A program made the position numbers and the translations under genes. Under the pieces are notes generated by a model. That model did no database searches. It saw only the letters and a program-made list of their open reading frames with translations, and was not told the DNA's origin. From positions 112,400 to 176,399 of the forward strand of contig NZ_KI912598.1 in NCBI RefSeq assembly GCF_000519205.1: a DNA stretch of 64,000 bases. Direction: 5' to 3'. Positions 56,012-64,000 of the stretch are shown here, piece after piece (the first letter of the stretch is position 1; every line of letters starts with the position of its first letter). This DNA comes from Amycolatopsis taiwanensis DSM 45107 (GTDB lineage Bacteria; Actinomycetota; Actinomycetes; Mycobacteriales; Pseudonocardiaceae).

Positions 56012-56572
56012 ATGACCCGTGCCATGCGCTCCGACGCCCGTCGTAACTACGAGCGGCTGTTGGAAGAGGCGAAACGCGCCTTCCTCGAACGCGGCGTCGA
56101 CGCCTCCCTGGAGGAAATCGCGCGGCGCGCGGGAGTCGGCATCGGCACGCTCTACCGCCATTTCCCGACCCGGGAAGCACTGCTCGAGACCCTGCTGCGG
56201 GAACGGTTCGCCGACCGTGCGGCCGCCGCGGAAGAGCTTCTTGACCATCCTTCGCCGCTCGACGCGCTGAAAGACTGGTCGAAGGCCATGGTCGAGGCGA
56301 CGGTCAGCTACCGCGGCCTGACCGGGACGGTGGCCGACGCGATGAACGACCCGTCCTCAGACCTCCATGCCGCCTGCCACGCCATGCGGTCGGCGGTGGC
56401 CCGCCTGGTCGACCGGGCGCGGGCGGCCGGCGAGTTGCGGGGTGATGTGACCGTCACCGAAGTGCTCCTCATGGTGCACTCCGCCGCGTGGGCGAGCGAA
56501 CGCGCGCCCGACGGCGGACCGAGCCTCGACCGTCTCCTCGACCTCGTCTTCACCGGGTTGCGCGCCCGTTAA
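56012..56572 (+). CDS. TetR-family regulator
   Basis: 186 residues. HTH near residues 30-50 (SLEEIARRAGVGIGTLYRHF, then PTREALLETLL); the C-terminal part has TGTVADAMNDPSSDLHAACH and MVHSAAWASERAPDGGPS. This SbtR-like branch often represses a neighbouring oxidoreductase. Position and the shared dyads suggest it controls the LLM gene, the SnoaL-like gene and itself. The first ATG-like start at 56012 is GTG/ATG-proximal; a second ATG lies 4 codons on. Confidence 0.87.
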   Translation: MTRAMRSDARRNYERLLEEAKRAFLERGVDASLEEIARRAGVGIGTLYRHFPTREALLETLLRERFADRAAAAEELLDHPSPLDALKDWSKAMVEATVSYRGLTGTVADAMNDPSSDLHAACHAMRSAVARLVDRARAAGELRGDVTVTEVLLMVHSAAWASERAPDGGPSLDRLLDLVFTGLRAR

Positions 56573-56638
56573 ACCGCCTCGCGCGCGGCGACTAGACTTC
56601 GGGGCTGTCAGCAGCGTTTTTCCCTTGGGAGCCCAATC

Positions 56639-58237
56639 GTGACCAATTCCGGCAAACCCGTCGTTCTCATCGCCGAAAAGCTCGCCCCGTCCGTGCTGAC
56701 CGTGTTCGGGGACGAGGTCGAGGTCCGGCACGTCGACGGAACGGACCGTCCCGCGCTCCTCGAAGCGGTCAAGCAGGCCGACGCGCTGCTCGTCCGCTCA
56801 GCCACGAAGGTCGACGCCGAAGTCTTCGCCGCGACCAGCCGCCTCAAGGTCGTCGCCCGGGCGGGCGTGGGACTGGACAATGTGGAGGTACCCGCGGCAA
56901 CGGCCCGCGGCGTCCTCGTGGTGAACGCGCCGACCTCCAACATCGTGTCCGCCGCCGAGCACGCCGTGGCACTGCTGCTCGCGGTGGCCCGCCGGGTGCC
57001 CGCGGCCGACCAGAGCCTGCGTGGCGGCGAGTGGAAGCGCAGCTCCTTCAGTGGTGTCGAACTGCAAGGCAAGACCGTCGGCGTGGTGGGCTTCGGCAAG
57101 ATCGGCCAGCTCTTCGCGCAGCGGCTCGCCGCGTTCGGCACCACCATCATCGCCTACGACCCGTACGTGTCGGCCGCTCGCGCCGCGCAGGTCGGGGTCG
57201 AGCTGGTCAGCCTCGACGACCTGCTTTCGCGCGCTGACGCGATTTCCGTGCACCTGCCCAAGACCCCGGAGACCAAGGGCCTGATCGACGCCGAGGCGTT
57301 GAAGAGGACCAAGCCCGGTGTGCTCATCGTGAACGCGGCCCGCGGCGGCCTGATCGACGAGGACGCCCTCGCCGACGCAATCCGCAGCGGCCACGTGGGC
57401 GGCGCGGGCATCGACGTGTTCGCCACCGAGCCGATCACCTCCAGCCCGCTGTTCGAGTTGCCGAATGTCGTCGTCACCCCGCATCTGGGCGCTTCGACCG
57501 CCGAGGCACAGGACCGCGCGGGCACCGACGTGGCGCGTTCCACGCTGCTGGCACTGCGCGGCGACTTCGTCCCGGACGCGGTGAACGTGCCCGGCGGCGG
57601 CAAGGTCGGCGAGGAGGTGCGCCCATACCTGCCACTGACCCAGAAACTGGGCACCGTGGTATCCGCGCTCAGCCCGAAGGCGCCCGCGTCGGTCACCGTG
57701 CTGGTCCGCGGAGAACTGTCCGGCGAGGACGTCGGCGTGCTGCCGCTCGCCGCGCTGCGCGGTGTGTTCTCCAGCGTCGTCGAGAACCAGGTGACCTTCG
57801 TGAACGCCTCGAGCCTGGCCGAGGAGATGGGCGTGAAGGTCGAGGTCGTCACCGAGCCGGAAAGCCCCAACTGGCGCAGCGTGGTCACCGTTCGGGCGGT
57901 GCACGCCGATGGCAGCACCAGCATCGCCTCGGGGACGATCACCGGCAAGGACGAGGTGGAGAAGCTGGTCGAGGTCAACGGCCGCCACTTCGACCTGCGC
58001 GCCGAGGGACACGTGCTGCTGCTGGAGTACCCCGACCGTCCGGGGATCATGGGCCGCGTCGGCACCCTCCTCGGCGAGGCCGGGGTCAACATCGAGGCCG
58101 CGCAGATCAGCCAGACCACCGACGGCACGGACGCGGTGATGTTGCTGCGTGTGGACCGCGACGTGGACGCGCACCTGCTGGAGCCGATCGCCGCGACGGT
58201 CGGCGCCCGCACGATCCGCGCGGTCAACTTCGCCTGA
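56639..58237 (+). CDS. serA: D-3-phosphoglycerate dehydrogenase
   Basis: 532 residues, the long actinobacterial type. NAD Rossmann motif VGVVGFGKIGQLFAQRLAAF (~residue 146), catalytic Arg/Glu/His in VLIVNAARGGLIDEDALADA, GAGIDVFATEPITSSPLF and VTPHLGASTAEAQDRAG; then the allosteric substrate-binding domain and a C-terminal ACT domain (LLLEYPDRPGIMGRVGTLLG) for serine inhibition. It catalyses the first step of serine synthesis. The start is GTG at 56639. Array 4's first unit overlaps its stop codon. Equivalent to Rv2996c. Confidence 0.97.
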   Translation: MTNSGKPVVLIAEKLAPSVLTVFGDEVEVRHVDGTDRPALLEAVKQADALLVRSATKVDAEVFAATSRLKVVARAGVGLDNVEVPAATARGVLVVNAPTSNIVSAAEHAVALLLAVARRVPAADQSLRGGEWKRSSFSGVELQGKTVGVVGFGKIGQLFAQRLAAFGTTIIAYDPYVSAARAAQVGVELVSLDDLLSRADAISVHLPKTPETKGLIDAEALKRTKPGVLIVNAARGGLIDEDALADAIRSGHVGGAGIDVFATEPITSSPLFELPNVVVTPHLGASTAEAQDRAGTDVARSTLLALRGDFVPDAVNVPGGGKVGEEVRPYLPLTQKLGTVVSALSPKAPASVTVLVRGELSGEDVGVLPLAALRGVFSSVVENQVTFVNASSLAEEMGVKVEVVTEPESPNWRSVVTVRAVHADGSTSIASGTITGKDEVEKLVEVNGRHFDLRAEGHVLLLEYPDRPGIMGRVGTLLGEAGVNIEAAQISQTTDGTDAVMLLRVDRDVDAHLLEPIAATVGARTIRAVNFA

Positions 58238-58670
58238 ACCCGGAACTCGCCCGCCCCAACCCGGAACTCACCTTCCTGAACCCAGAACTCGCCCGCCCCA
58301 ACCGGGAACTCACCTTCCTGAACTCAGAACTCACCTTCCTGAACCGGGGACACGCCGGGACCTGGCGTGTCCCCGCTTCAGGTGCCTGAGTTCCCGGTCC
58401 AGCCCGCTGAGTTCCGGGTTCAGGTGACTGAGTTCCCGGTTCAGTCCGCTGAGTTCCGGGTTCAGGTGCCTGAGTTCTGGGTTCAGTCCGCTGAGTTCCT
58501 GGGTTTCGCCTGCTCTGAGTTCAGCCCGCTGAGTTGTCGGTACAGCGCGCAGTTGCCGGTCCAGGTCGGTGAGTTCTGGGTTCAGGCCACTGAGTTGGCG
58601 ATTCCGGCCAGTGAGTTGCGGGTTGCGGTTGGTGAGTTCCCGGTTGGGGCCGCTGAGTTCCGAATGGGCT
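58233..58670. repeat. Bipartite 21-bp tandem array 4 (6 forward + about 14 inverted units)
   Basis: Six exact 21-bp units start at 58233, 58254, 58275, 58296, 58317 and 58338 (types CCTGAACCCGGAACTCGCCC and CCCCAACCCGGAACTCACCT); the first includes the serA stop TGA. The centre is GGGGACACGCC (58346-58356), 7 bases, GGCGTGTCCCC (58364-58374), nearly as in array 3. Then about 14 inverted units (CTGAGTTCCCGGTTCAGKYC) run to 58670, most exactly 21 bp apart; units near 58500-58555 are irregular. The gap 58238-58782 otherwise has only the promoter of the protease gene (58671-58782). Confidence 0.9.
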
Positions 58671-58782
58671 AGTGGCGGGCGAGTGCTGACCCGCCGAAAG
58701 TCGGATTATTCCGGTACGCCCTAGTGGTTCGCCCGATGAGTCCGCTAAGTTCGCATCCTCGCCTTGATCAGGGAGTGGATGC

Positions 58783-61700
58783 ATGAGGAGATTTCCCGGG
58801 CGGTCGGCTGCGGCCGTCTTCGCCACCACACTTGCCATAACGGTTCTTGCCCCTGGTGCCGCGTCCGCGCAGGACAGCCTCGCCCAGGGGCTTGCGCCCG
58901 CGAAGTTCGACCCGAAAGGGTTGCAGGGCAAGCTTTCCCCGCGTCTGGCCGCCGCGCAGGGCCAGACCACGGCGTTCATCGAGCTGGCGAAACAGCCCGC
59001 GGTGGACGCCTTCAACGCCGAGCAGAGCAAGGGCTCCGGCCGGGACAAGGCGAAGCAGGCGGCGAACGCGGCCAAGGCCGGGGTTGCCGGTCTGGTCAAC
59101 ACGATCGTCGGCCAGCTACGTGCTGCCGACGCGCGCACCACGGAGCTTTACCACACCTCGAACGCGATTGCGGGTGTGGTGGTGACCGCGGACGCGGCGA
59201 AGATCCGCGAACTGGCCCAGCGCAACGATGTGGTCTCGATCCGCACGGTGGTGCCCAAGACCCGGGACAACAACAGTGCCGACCAGTTGACCAACACGCT
59301 CGCCGCGTGGCAGCAGACCGGACGCAACGGTGATGGCGTCCGGATCGGCGTGATCGACGACGGTATCGACTACACGCATGCCGACTTCGGCGGTCCGGGC
59401 ACGAAAGAGGCCTACCAGTCGGTTGACCGGACCAAGCCGAACCCGCTTTTCCCCAGTGCCAAGGTGGTCGGCGGCACGGACCTGGTCGGCGACGACTACG
59501 ACGCCAGCGGCAGCGGTGCCGTGACGGTGCCCAAGCCGGACCCGAACCCGCTCGCCTGTGGTGAGCATGGCACGCACGTCGCCGGGACGGCCGGCGGATT
59601 CGGCGTCACGGCCGACGGCAAGACGTTCACCGGCGACTACCAGACGCTGACCGCGGACCAGCTCGACGCGATGCGGGTCGGTCCCGGCACCGCGCCGAAA
59701 TCCCTGCTGTACGCGATCAAGGTGTTCGGCTGCAGCGGATCGACGAACGTGACCGCGCAGGCGATGGACTGGGCCCTCGACCCGAACGGCGACGGTGACT
59801 TCACCGACCACCTCGACATCGTGAACATGTCACTGGGTAGCGACTTCGGGGCGCCGGACGACCCCGACTCGCTGTTCGTGCGCAAGCTGGTCCAGAACAA
59901 CGTGTTGCCGGTCATCGCCGCCGGAAACGCGGGAGACCTTTATGACGCCGCCGGTTCTCCTGGCAACACGGTCGAAGCGCTGACGGTCGCCAGCAGCCGT
60001 GACTCGTCGGTGCTGCGTGACGCCGCCGACGTCACCACTCCCTCTGACATCGCGGGCTCGAAGGCCGGTCAGTACAGTCAGGACTTCACCGGATACGACG
60101 GCTTGGACCAGACGAGCCCTGTGGTGAAGCTCTCGTCCGCCAACGCGGACGGTTGCGCGCCCTACTCCGCTACCGACCAGGCCGCCGTCACCGGCAAGTT
60201 CGTGTGGCTGGAATGGGACGACAACGACTCGACCCGCGCCTGCGGTTCGGCCGTGCGCGCGAACAATGCGCAGGCGGCCGGGGCCACCGGGGCGCTGCTG
60301 TCGTCGGCACTGGAGAACTTCAACGCCGGGATCGCCGGCAACGCTGCGGTGCCGATGTTCCAGTTCACCGGCTCGGCCACCGCGCAGATGCGGCCCGCGC
60401 TGGACGCCGGCACCCTCGCCGTCCGTCTCTACGGCGACGGCCGGACGAACTTGCAGACCAACGACAAGTCTCTTGTGGACACTCCCAGCTCGTTCACCTC
60501 ACGAGGCGTGCGCGGCCCGGCTCTCAAGCCGGACGTGTCCGCGCCGGGTGACACCATCTCGTCGGCGTTCCGCGGCAGCGGAAACGGCCGCGCGGTGCTG
60601 TCGGGAACGTCGATGGCCACCCCGCACACCGCGGGCATCACCGCGCTCGTGCGGCAGGCGCATCCGGACTGGTCGGTCGAGGAAGTGAAGGCGGCCGTGA
60701 TGAACACCGCCGGTCACGACATCACGCAGGACGGGAAAACCTATGCCCCGCAACGGGTCGGCAGCGGCCGTATTGACGCCGATGCGGCGTTGAACACGTC
60801 GGTGCTGGCTTACGTCCAGGACGACCCGGGCGCGGTGAGCGTCAACTTCGGCACCGTCGAGGCCGGTGGGCCGGTCACCCTGACCAAGACCATCAAGGTG
60901 GCGAACAAGGGCGACCAAGCGGCCCGGTTCAACGTGGCCTACCAGGGCATCACCGACCTCCCCGGCGTGGAGTACCAGCTGTCGACGGACTCCGTGACGC
61001 TGAACCCGGGCGGGACCGCGACGGTCGGCATCACGCTGCGGATCACGGACCCCACGGCCCTGCGCAAGGTGATCGACCCCACCGTGGAGGCACAGCATGC
61101 GGGCCTGGCGCGGCAGTTCCTCGCGGACGCTTCGGGCCGCGTGGTGCTGACCCCGCAGGGAAGCGGCGTGACGCTGCGGGTTCCGGTGTACTCGGCGCCG
61201 AAGCCGGTCGCGGACATCACCACGCCGGACTCGGTTTCCTTCCAGGGCAACCAGGCGGCGCTCAACCTGAGCGGGCGGGGCCTGAACCAGGGCAGCGGAA
61301 GCCAGCGGTACCAGTCGCTGGTCAGCGTGCTCGAACTTCAGGCTTCCTCGCCGAAACTGCCCGATTGCCGGAGCAACCTGACCCAGCACTGCACGATCAA
61401 CGACACCGCGAAGGGCGGCGACCTGCAGTACGTCGGCGCGGCTACGACGGCGCCGCTTGCCAGGAGCCAGGGCCGGCCTCAGGACGCGCTGCTCGCCTTC
61501 GGCCTCACCACCTGGGGTAACTGGGCGAACCTCGGCAGCAACACGATTCCGTTCGTGGACATCGACGTGAACGGCGACGGCCGGCCGGACTTCGAGTCCT
61601 TTGTGACCAAGGCCACGGGGACCGATCTACTGCTGGTGAACACCGTCGACCTGAACAAGCCGGGCTTCCCGTCGGTGGATGTGGAGGCGGTCAACGCCGA

Positions 61701-62097
61701 ACTCGGCGATGTGGACACGAATGTCTTCGACACCAACGTGATCGTGTTGCCGGTCAGCCTCACCGCGCTCGGCATCGATCCGGCCGCCGCGTCGCACCGG
61801 ATCAGTTACACCGTGGGCACGGTCGGCTTCTACGTGGCACCGGGAAGCACGGACGGGCTGATCGACAGCGTGAGCACGCCGATGTCGTTCGACCCGCTGG
61901 CGCCGGGTTACTCGGTGCAGGGTGGTGGCGACCCGGCACTGGTGTTCGCGGCGGAGCCCGGCACCACGCTGATGGTCAACCGCAATCCCGCGGCGGCGGC
62001 GCACGACCGGGCCATGGGCTTGCTGGTCCTGGAACACCACAACGCCTCCGGCAAGCGGGCCGGCGTCGTCGGAGTTCCCGGCCGGCCGCTGCCGTGA
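58783..62097 (+). CDS. Large secreted subtilisin-like serine protease (S8)
   Basis: 1104 residues. A signal peptide (~1-30, ends PGAASAQ) precedes an I9-like prodomain (~40-150). Catalytic residues: Asp in VRIGVIDDGIDYTHADFGG (~189), His in CGEHGTHVAGTAGG (~260), Ser in AVLSGTSMATPHTAGITAL (~607). A PA domain is inserted before the Ser (~445-550: DGCAPYSATDQAAVTGKFVW ... AAGATGALLSSALENFN). The last ~480 residues are Fn3/beta-rich, without LPXTG or membrane anchor. It is the extracellular subtilase type of actinomycetes (C5a-peptidase/Vpr-like). A GGGAG ribosome site lies 8-10 nt before the ATG. A cruciform-like terminator follows. Confidence 0.93.
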   Translation: MRRFPGRSAAAVFATTLAITVLAPGAASAQDSLAQGLAPAKFDPKGLQGKLSPRLAAAQGQTTAFIELAKQPAVDAFNAEQSKGSGRDKAKQAANAAKAGVAGLVNTIVGQLRAADARTTELYHTSNAIAGVVVTADAAKIRELAQRNDVVSIRTVVPKTRDNNSADQLTNTLAAWQQTGRNGDGVRIGVIDDGIDYTHADFGGPGTKEAYQSVDRTKPNPLFPSAKVVGGTDLVGDDYDASGSGAVTVPKPDPNPLACGEHGTHVAGTAGGFGVTADGKTFTGDYQTLTADQLDAMRVGPGTAPKSLLYAIKVFGCSGSTNVTAQAMDWALDPNGDGDFTDHLDIVNMSLGSDFGAPDDPDSLFVRKLVQNNVLPVIAAGNAGDLYDAAGSPGNTVEALTVASSRDSSVLRDAADVTTPSDIAGSKAGQYSQDFTGYDGLDQTSPVVKLSSANADGCAPYSATDQAAVTGKFVWLEWDDNDSTRACGSAVRANNAQAAGATGALLSSALENFNAGIAGNAAVPMFQFTGSATAQMRPALDAGTLAVRLYGDGRTNLQTNDKSLVDTPSSFTSRGVRGPALKPDVSAPGDTISSAFRGSGNGRAVLSGTSMATPHTAGITALVRQAHPDWSVEEVKAAVMNTAGHDITQDGKTYAPQRVGSGRIDADAALNTSVLAYVQDDPGAVSVNFGTVEAGGPVTLTKTIKVANKGDQAARFNVAYQGITDLPGVEYQLSTDSVTLNPGGTATVGITLRITDPTALRKVIDPTVEAQHAGLARQFLADASGRVVLTPQGSGVTLRVPVYSAPKPVADITTPDSVSFQGNQAALNLSGRGLNQGSGSQRYQSLVSVLELQASSPKLPDCRSNLTQHCTINDTAKGGDLQYVGAATTAPLARSQGRPQDALLAFGLTTWGNWANLGSNTIPFVDIDVNGDGRPDFESFVTKATGTDLLLVNTVDLNKPGFPSVDVEAVNAELGDVDTNVFDTNVIVLPVSLTALGIDPAAASHRISYTVGTVGFYVAPGSTDGLIDSVSTPMSFDPLAPGYSVQGGGDPALVFAAEPGTTLMVNRNPAAAAHDRAMGLLVLEHHNASGKRAGVVGVPGRPLP

Positions 62098-62125
62098 CGC
62101 ATCTCGCATTGTGAACTAGATTCGC

Positions 62126-62175
62126 CTTCTTGGCGGGGCGGCAGGAACCTTGGTTCCGGTCGCCCCGCCAAGAAG
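62126..62175 (+). terminator. Two-level hairpin behind the protease gene
   Basis: CTTCTTGGCGGGGCG (62126-62140) and CGCCCCGCCAAGAAG (62161-62175) are perfect inverted 15-mers. The 20 bp between them hold a second hairpin (GGAACC-TT-GGTTCC). No T tail, but a very stable structure 28 bp after the stop. Confidence 0.8.
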
Positions 62176-62343
62176 CACGATCCACCCACTGCGCTGTCCG
62201 AGTGTCTCGTCAGGCGGGAAATTCAGTCTTAAGGGTGGTGCCGCTTCGGTCCTTTGGCGACTGCCGGTAACCTGCCGTCGCTGGAGTTTTCGTGCCACGG
62301 GGGCAGTGAAGCCCCAGTGCACCGGTCGACGGAGGTGTCTGGA

Positions 62344-63387
62344 ATGCGGCTCGCGGTGATCCCAGGTGATGGGATCGGACCCGAAGTGATCACCGAAGCG
62401 CTCAAGGTTCTCGGCGAGGTCGCGCCCTCGGTGGAGACGACCACCTACGACCTCGGAGCGTCCCGTTGGCACGCGACCGGTGAACTGCTCCCGGAGTCGG
62501 TGCTCGGCGAGCTTCGCCAGCACGACGCGATCCTGCTCGGCGCGGTCGGCGACCCGACGGTGCCCAGCGGCATCCTGGAACGCGGGTTGTTGCTGCGCTT
62601 GCGGTTCGAGCTGGATCACCACGTCAACCTGCGCCCGGCTCGGCTCTACCCGGGCGTGCGCGGCCCGCTGGCGGACACCTCGGCCGAAATCGACATGGTG
62701 GTGGTGCGCGAAGGCACCGAGGGGCCGTACGCGGGCAACGGCGGCTTGCTCCGCAAGGACACCGAACACGAGATCGCGACAGAAGTGAGCGTCAACACGG
62801 CGTTCGGTATCCGGCGCGTGGTCGCCGACGCGTTCAAGCGGGCCCAGGAGCGGCCGCGCAAGCACCTCACCCTGGTGCACAAGACGAACGTGCTGCTGCA
62901 CGCCGGTTCGCTGTGGTCGCGGATCGTCGAAGAGGTCTCGCTCGAACACCCGGATGTCACCGTCGCTTACTCCCATGTGGACGCCGCGACGATCCATCTG
63001 GTGACCGACCCCGCCCGGTTCGACGTGATCGTCACCGACAACCTCTTCGGCGACATCATCACCGACCTCGCGGCCGCGGTCACCGGCGGAATCGGCCTTG
63101 CCGCAAGCGGTAACCTCGACATCACGCGCCGCAACCCGAGCATGTTCGAGCCCGTGCACGGCAGTGCGCCGGACATCGCCGGCCAGGGCCTGGCGGACCC
63201 GACCGCGGCGGTGCTGTCGGTGTCGCTGCTGCTCGATCACCTCGGCCAGCGTGAGTCGGCCCGCCGCATCGAAGCGTCGGTCGCCTTCGACCTCGCCACT
63301 CGTGACCAGAACAACCCCGGCTCCACGCACGCCATCGGCGACCGGCTGGCCGCGCTCGTCTCGTCCAACGCCCGCACCGGGTCCTGA
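62344..63387 (+). CDS. leuB: 3-isopropylmalate dehydrogenase
   Basis: 347 residues, the short actinobacterial form. Motifs: [20 protein letters not shown] at the N-terminus, the Arg/Lys substrate sites in [20 protein letters not shown], and [20 protein letters not shown] with the Asp ligands of Mg. It oxidises and decarboxylates 3-isopropylmalate in leucine synthesis. A GGAGGTG ribosome site lies 8 nt before the ATG at 62344. The cimA leader starts ~100 bp after its stop. Equivalent to Rv2995c. Confidence 0.96.
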   Translation: MRLAVIPGDGIGPEVITEALKVLGEVAPSVETTTYDLGASRWHATGELLPESVLGELRQHDAILLGAVGDPTVPSGILERGLLLRLRFELDHHVNLRPARLYPGVRGPLADTSAEIDMVVVREGTEGPYAGNGGLLRKDTEHEIATEVSVNTAFGIRRVVADAFKRAQERPRKHLTLVHKTNVLLHAGSLWSRIVEEVSLEHPDVTVAYSHVDAATIHLVTDPARFDVIVTDNLFGDIITDLAAAVTGGIGLAASGNLDITRRNPSMFEPVHGSAPDIAGQGLADPTAAVLSVSLLLDHLGQRESARRIEASVAFDLATRDQNNPGSTHAIGDRLAALVSSNARTGS

Positions 63388-63456
63388 TCAGTGGGCTCGG
63401 GGCCACCTGGGCGGGAATGATGATCTCTTCCATGGTGGCCTCGAGCGGGTCGAAGG

Positions 63457-63485
63457 TTGGGGCCGCACCGAGCGTGTGGCATGAT
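63457..63485 (+). promoter_or_regulatory. cimA promoter
   Basis: TTGGGG (63457-63462), exactly 17 nt, CATGAT (63480-63485); 6 nt later comes the A of the leader peptide's ATG (63492). This predicts a leaderless transcript. Confidence 0.6.
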
Positions 63486-63491
63486 GCCGGT

Positions 63492-63536
63492 ATGGCAACT
63501 TTGGCCGTGATCATTATCGGCAGGCGCGCTGGGTAG
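63492..63536 (+). CDS. cimA attenuator leader peptide
   Basis: MATLAVIIIGRRAG and TAG, 14 residues with Val followed by three Ile codons (GTG ATC ATT ATC) plus one Leu. CimA makes the precursor of isoleucine from pyruvate, so Ile is the expected signal. The ORF probably starts at the first base of the transcript, as proposed for the ilvB leader. A T-tailed hairpin begins 24 bp after the stop. Confidence 0.7.
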   Translation: MATLAVIIIGRRAG

Positions 63537-63560
63537 TCCCCAATGGACACGCGGCGCGCA

Positions 63561-63589
63561 AACCTCTCGCACCCTGCGGGAGGTTTTTT
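63561..63589 (+). terminator. cimA attenuator terminator
   Basis: AACCTCTCGC (63561-63570) and GCGGGAGGTT (63576-63585) pair over 10 bp (one G-U) around ACCCT and are followed by a T run (63584-63589). GCGCGC motifs at ~63524 (inside the leader peptide) and 63554 can pair upstream and offer an alternative structure. Confidence 0.75.
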
Positions 63590-63631
63590 GTTTGTCCCGC
63601 AACACCTTCCATCCCGCAAGGAGTAAGAGTC

Positions 63632-64000
63632 TTGACCCGCACGGAGCCCGCAGGCACGCCGCTCGGCGACGATTTCCACCTCTACGACACAACTTTGCGT
63701 GACGGTGCGCAGCGCGAGGGAATCTCGTACTCGGTGGCCGACAAGCTCGCGGTGGCGCGGCTGCTCGACGAACTCGGCGTGGGGTTCATCGAGGGCGGTT
63801 GGCCGGGGGCGCTGCCGAAGGACACCGAGTTCTTCGCCAAGGCCGCGGCCGGTGAGCTGATTCTCAAGCACGCCGTGCTGGTCGCGTTCGGCTCGACCCG
63901 CAAGGCCGGTACCACCGCCGCGCAGGACGGCCAGGTTCGCGCGCTGCTCGACGCGCAGGCTCCGGTGGTGACGCTGGTGGCGAAATCCGACCGCAGGCAC
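63632..64000 (+). CDS. cimA: Citramalate synthase, N-terminal part
   Basis: 123 codons before the window ends. From a TTG at 63632 with AAGGAG upstream: DDFHLYDTTLRDGAQREGIS is the DRE-TIM metallolyase start (catalytic Arg/Asp in TLRDG), followed by SVADKLAVARLLDELGVGFI and GGWPGALPKDTEFFAKA, which distinguishes CimA from LeuA. It condenses pyruvate with acetyl-CoA to (R)-citramalate, a threonine-independent route to isoleucine. The gene continues beyond base 64000. Confidence 0.92.
   Translation, partial: MTRTEPAGTPLGDDFHLYDTTLRDGAQREGISYSVADKLAVARLLDELGVGFIEGGWPGALPKDTEFFAKAAAGELILKHAVLVAFGSTRKAGTTAAQDGQVRALLDAQAPVVTLVAKSDRRH

Noticed and set aside
58367-58672. 101-codon ORF with EF(P/R)VQ heptads as a coiled or repeat protein
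   Set aside because: It arises because array 4 units are 21 bp long; there is no ribosome site, and the frame begins and ends with the array.

Overview
The window is high-GC DNA with strong codon bias, frequent GTG/TTG starts, many 4-nt start/stop overlaps and Gram-positive secretion signals, so it comes from an actinomycete. Gene content and order match the Mycobacterium tuberculosis block Rv2995c to Rv3032 in outline: GT4 glucosyltransferase, GH57 branching enzyme and methyltransferase (Rv3032/3031/3030), etfBA (Rv3029c/3028c), N-acyltransferase and PlsC-like acyltransferase (Rv3027c/3026c), iscS and mnmA (Rv3025c/3024c), a MetE-like protein (Rv3015c), ligA, an ACT protein (Rv3013), gatCAB, lppZ (Rv3006), DoxX (Rv3005c), a PH-domain protein (Rv3004), ilvBNC, serA, leuB. 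The glyoxylate-shunt genes, the graspetide-type RiPP genes and the intergenic repeats point to the Pseudonocardiaceae, perhaps Amycolatopsis; that is an inference.

Layout. 1-1.4 kb: end of an MHS-type transporter and two genes truncated against each other. 1.4-6.4 kb: a RamB/ScfR-type regulator divergent from aceA and aceB (glyoxylate shunt). 6.5-12.2 kb: polymethylated-glucan-type genes interrupted by a secreted GH2 enzyme. 12.3-16.7 kb: an accessory island with a GNAT relic, a decaying ATP-grasp RiPP (graspetide/imiditide-type) cluster, a SUKH-like protein and RecG-like fragments. 16.7-29.6 kb: DegV, etfBA, two acyltransferases, MFS, iscS-mnmA, and a TetR-controlled heterodimeric ABC exporter. 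29.6-34.2 kb: small enzymes and a VapBC module. 34.5-44.4 kb: MetE-like, ligA, GNAT, ACT, gatCAB and a membrane protein. 44.4-49.7 kb: deletion scar, LppZ, DoxX, ilvD, PH protein. 50-53.6 kb: ilvBNC with an attenuator. 54-58.2 kb: a TetR regulon and serA. 58.8-64 kb: large secreted subtilase, leuB, and cimA with its own attenuator, cut by the window edge.

How the genes work together. Branched-chain amino-acid synthesis dominates the right half (ilvD, ilvB, ilvN, ilvC, leuB, cimA). Both the ilvB and cimA leaders show a short ORF rich in Ile/Val/Leu codons, probably leaderless, followed by a T-tailed hairpin. AceA and AceB form the glyoxylate shunt under the divergent regulator. IscS supplies sulfur to MnmA for tRNA 2-thiolation. 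GatCAB makes Gln-tRNA(Gln) and/or Asn-tRNA(Asn).

Most notable beyond the genes: (i) four bipartite tandem arrays with 21- or 22-bp periods that flip orientation in the middle and lie at gene 3' ends; (ii) a small dispersed double-palindrome element, one copy of which sits in frame inside a gene between 9-bp direct repeats; (iii) a RiPP cluster whose ATP-grasp ligase lacks a central segment and whose methyltransferase has a probable 10-bp slippage deletion; (iv) many gene relics at the joints between conserved blocks.
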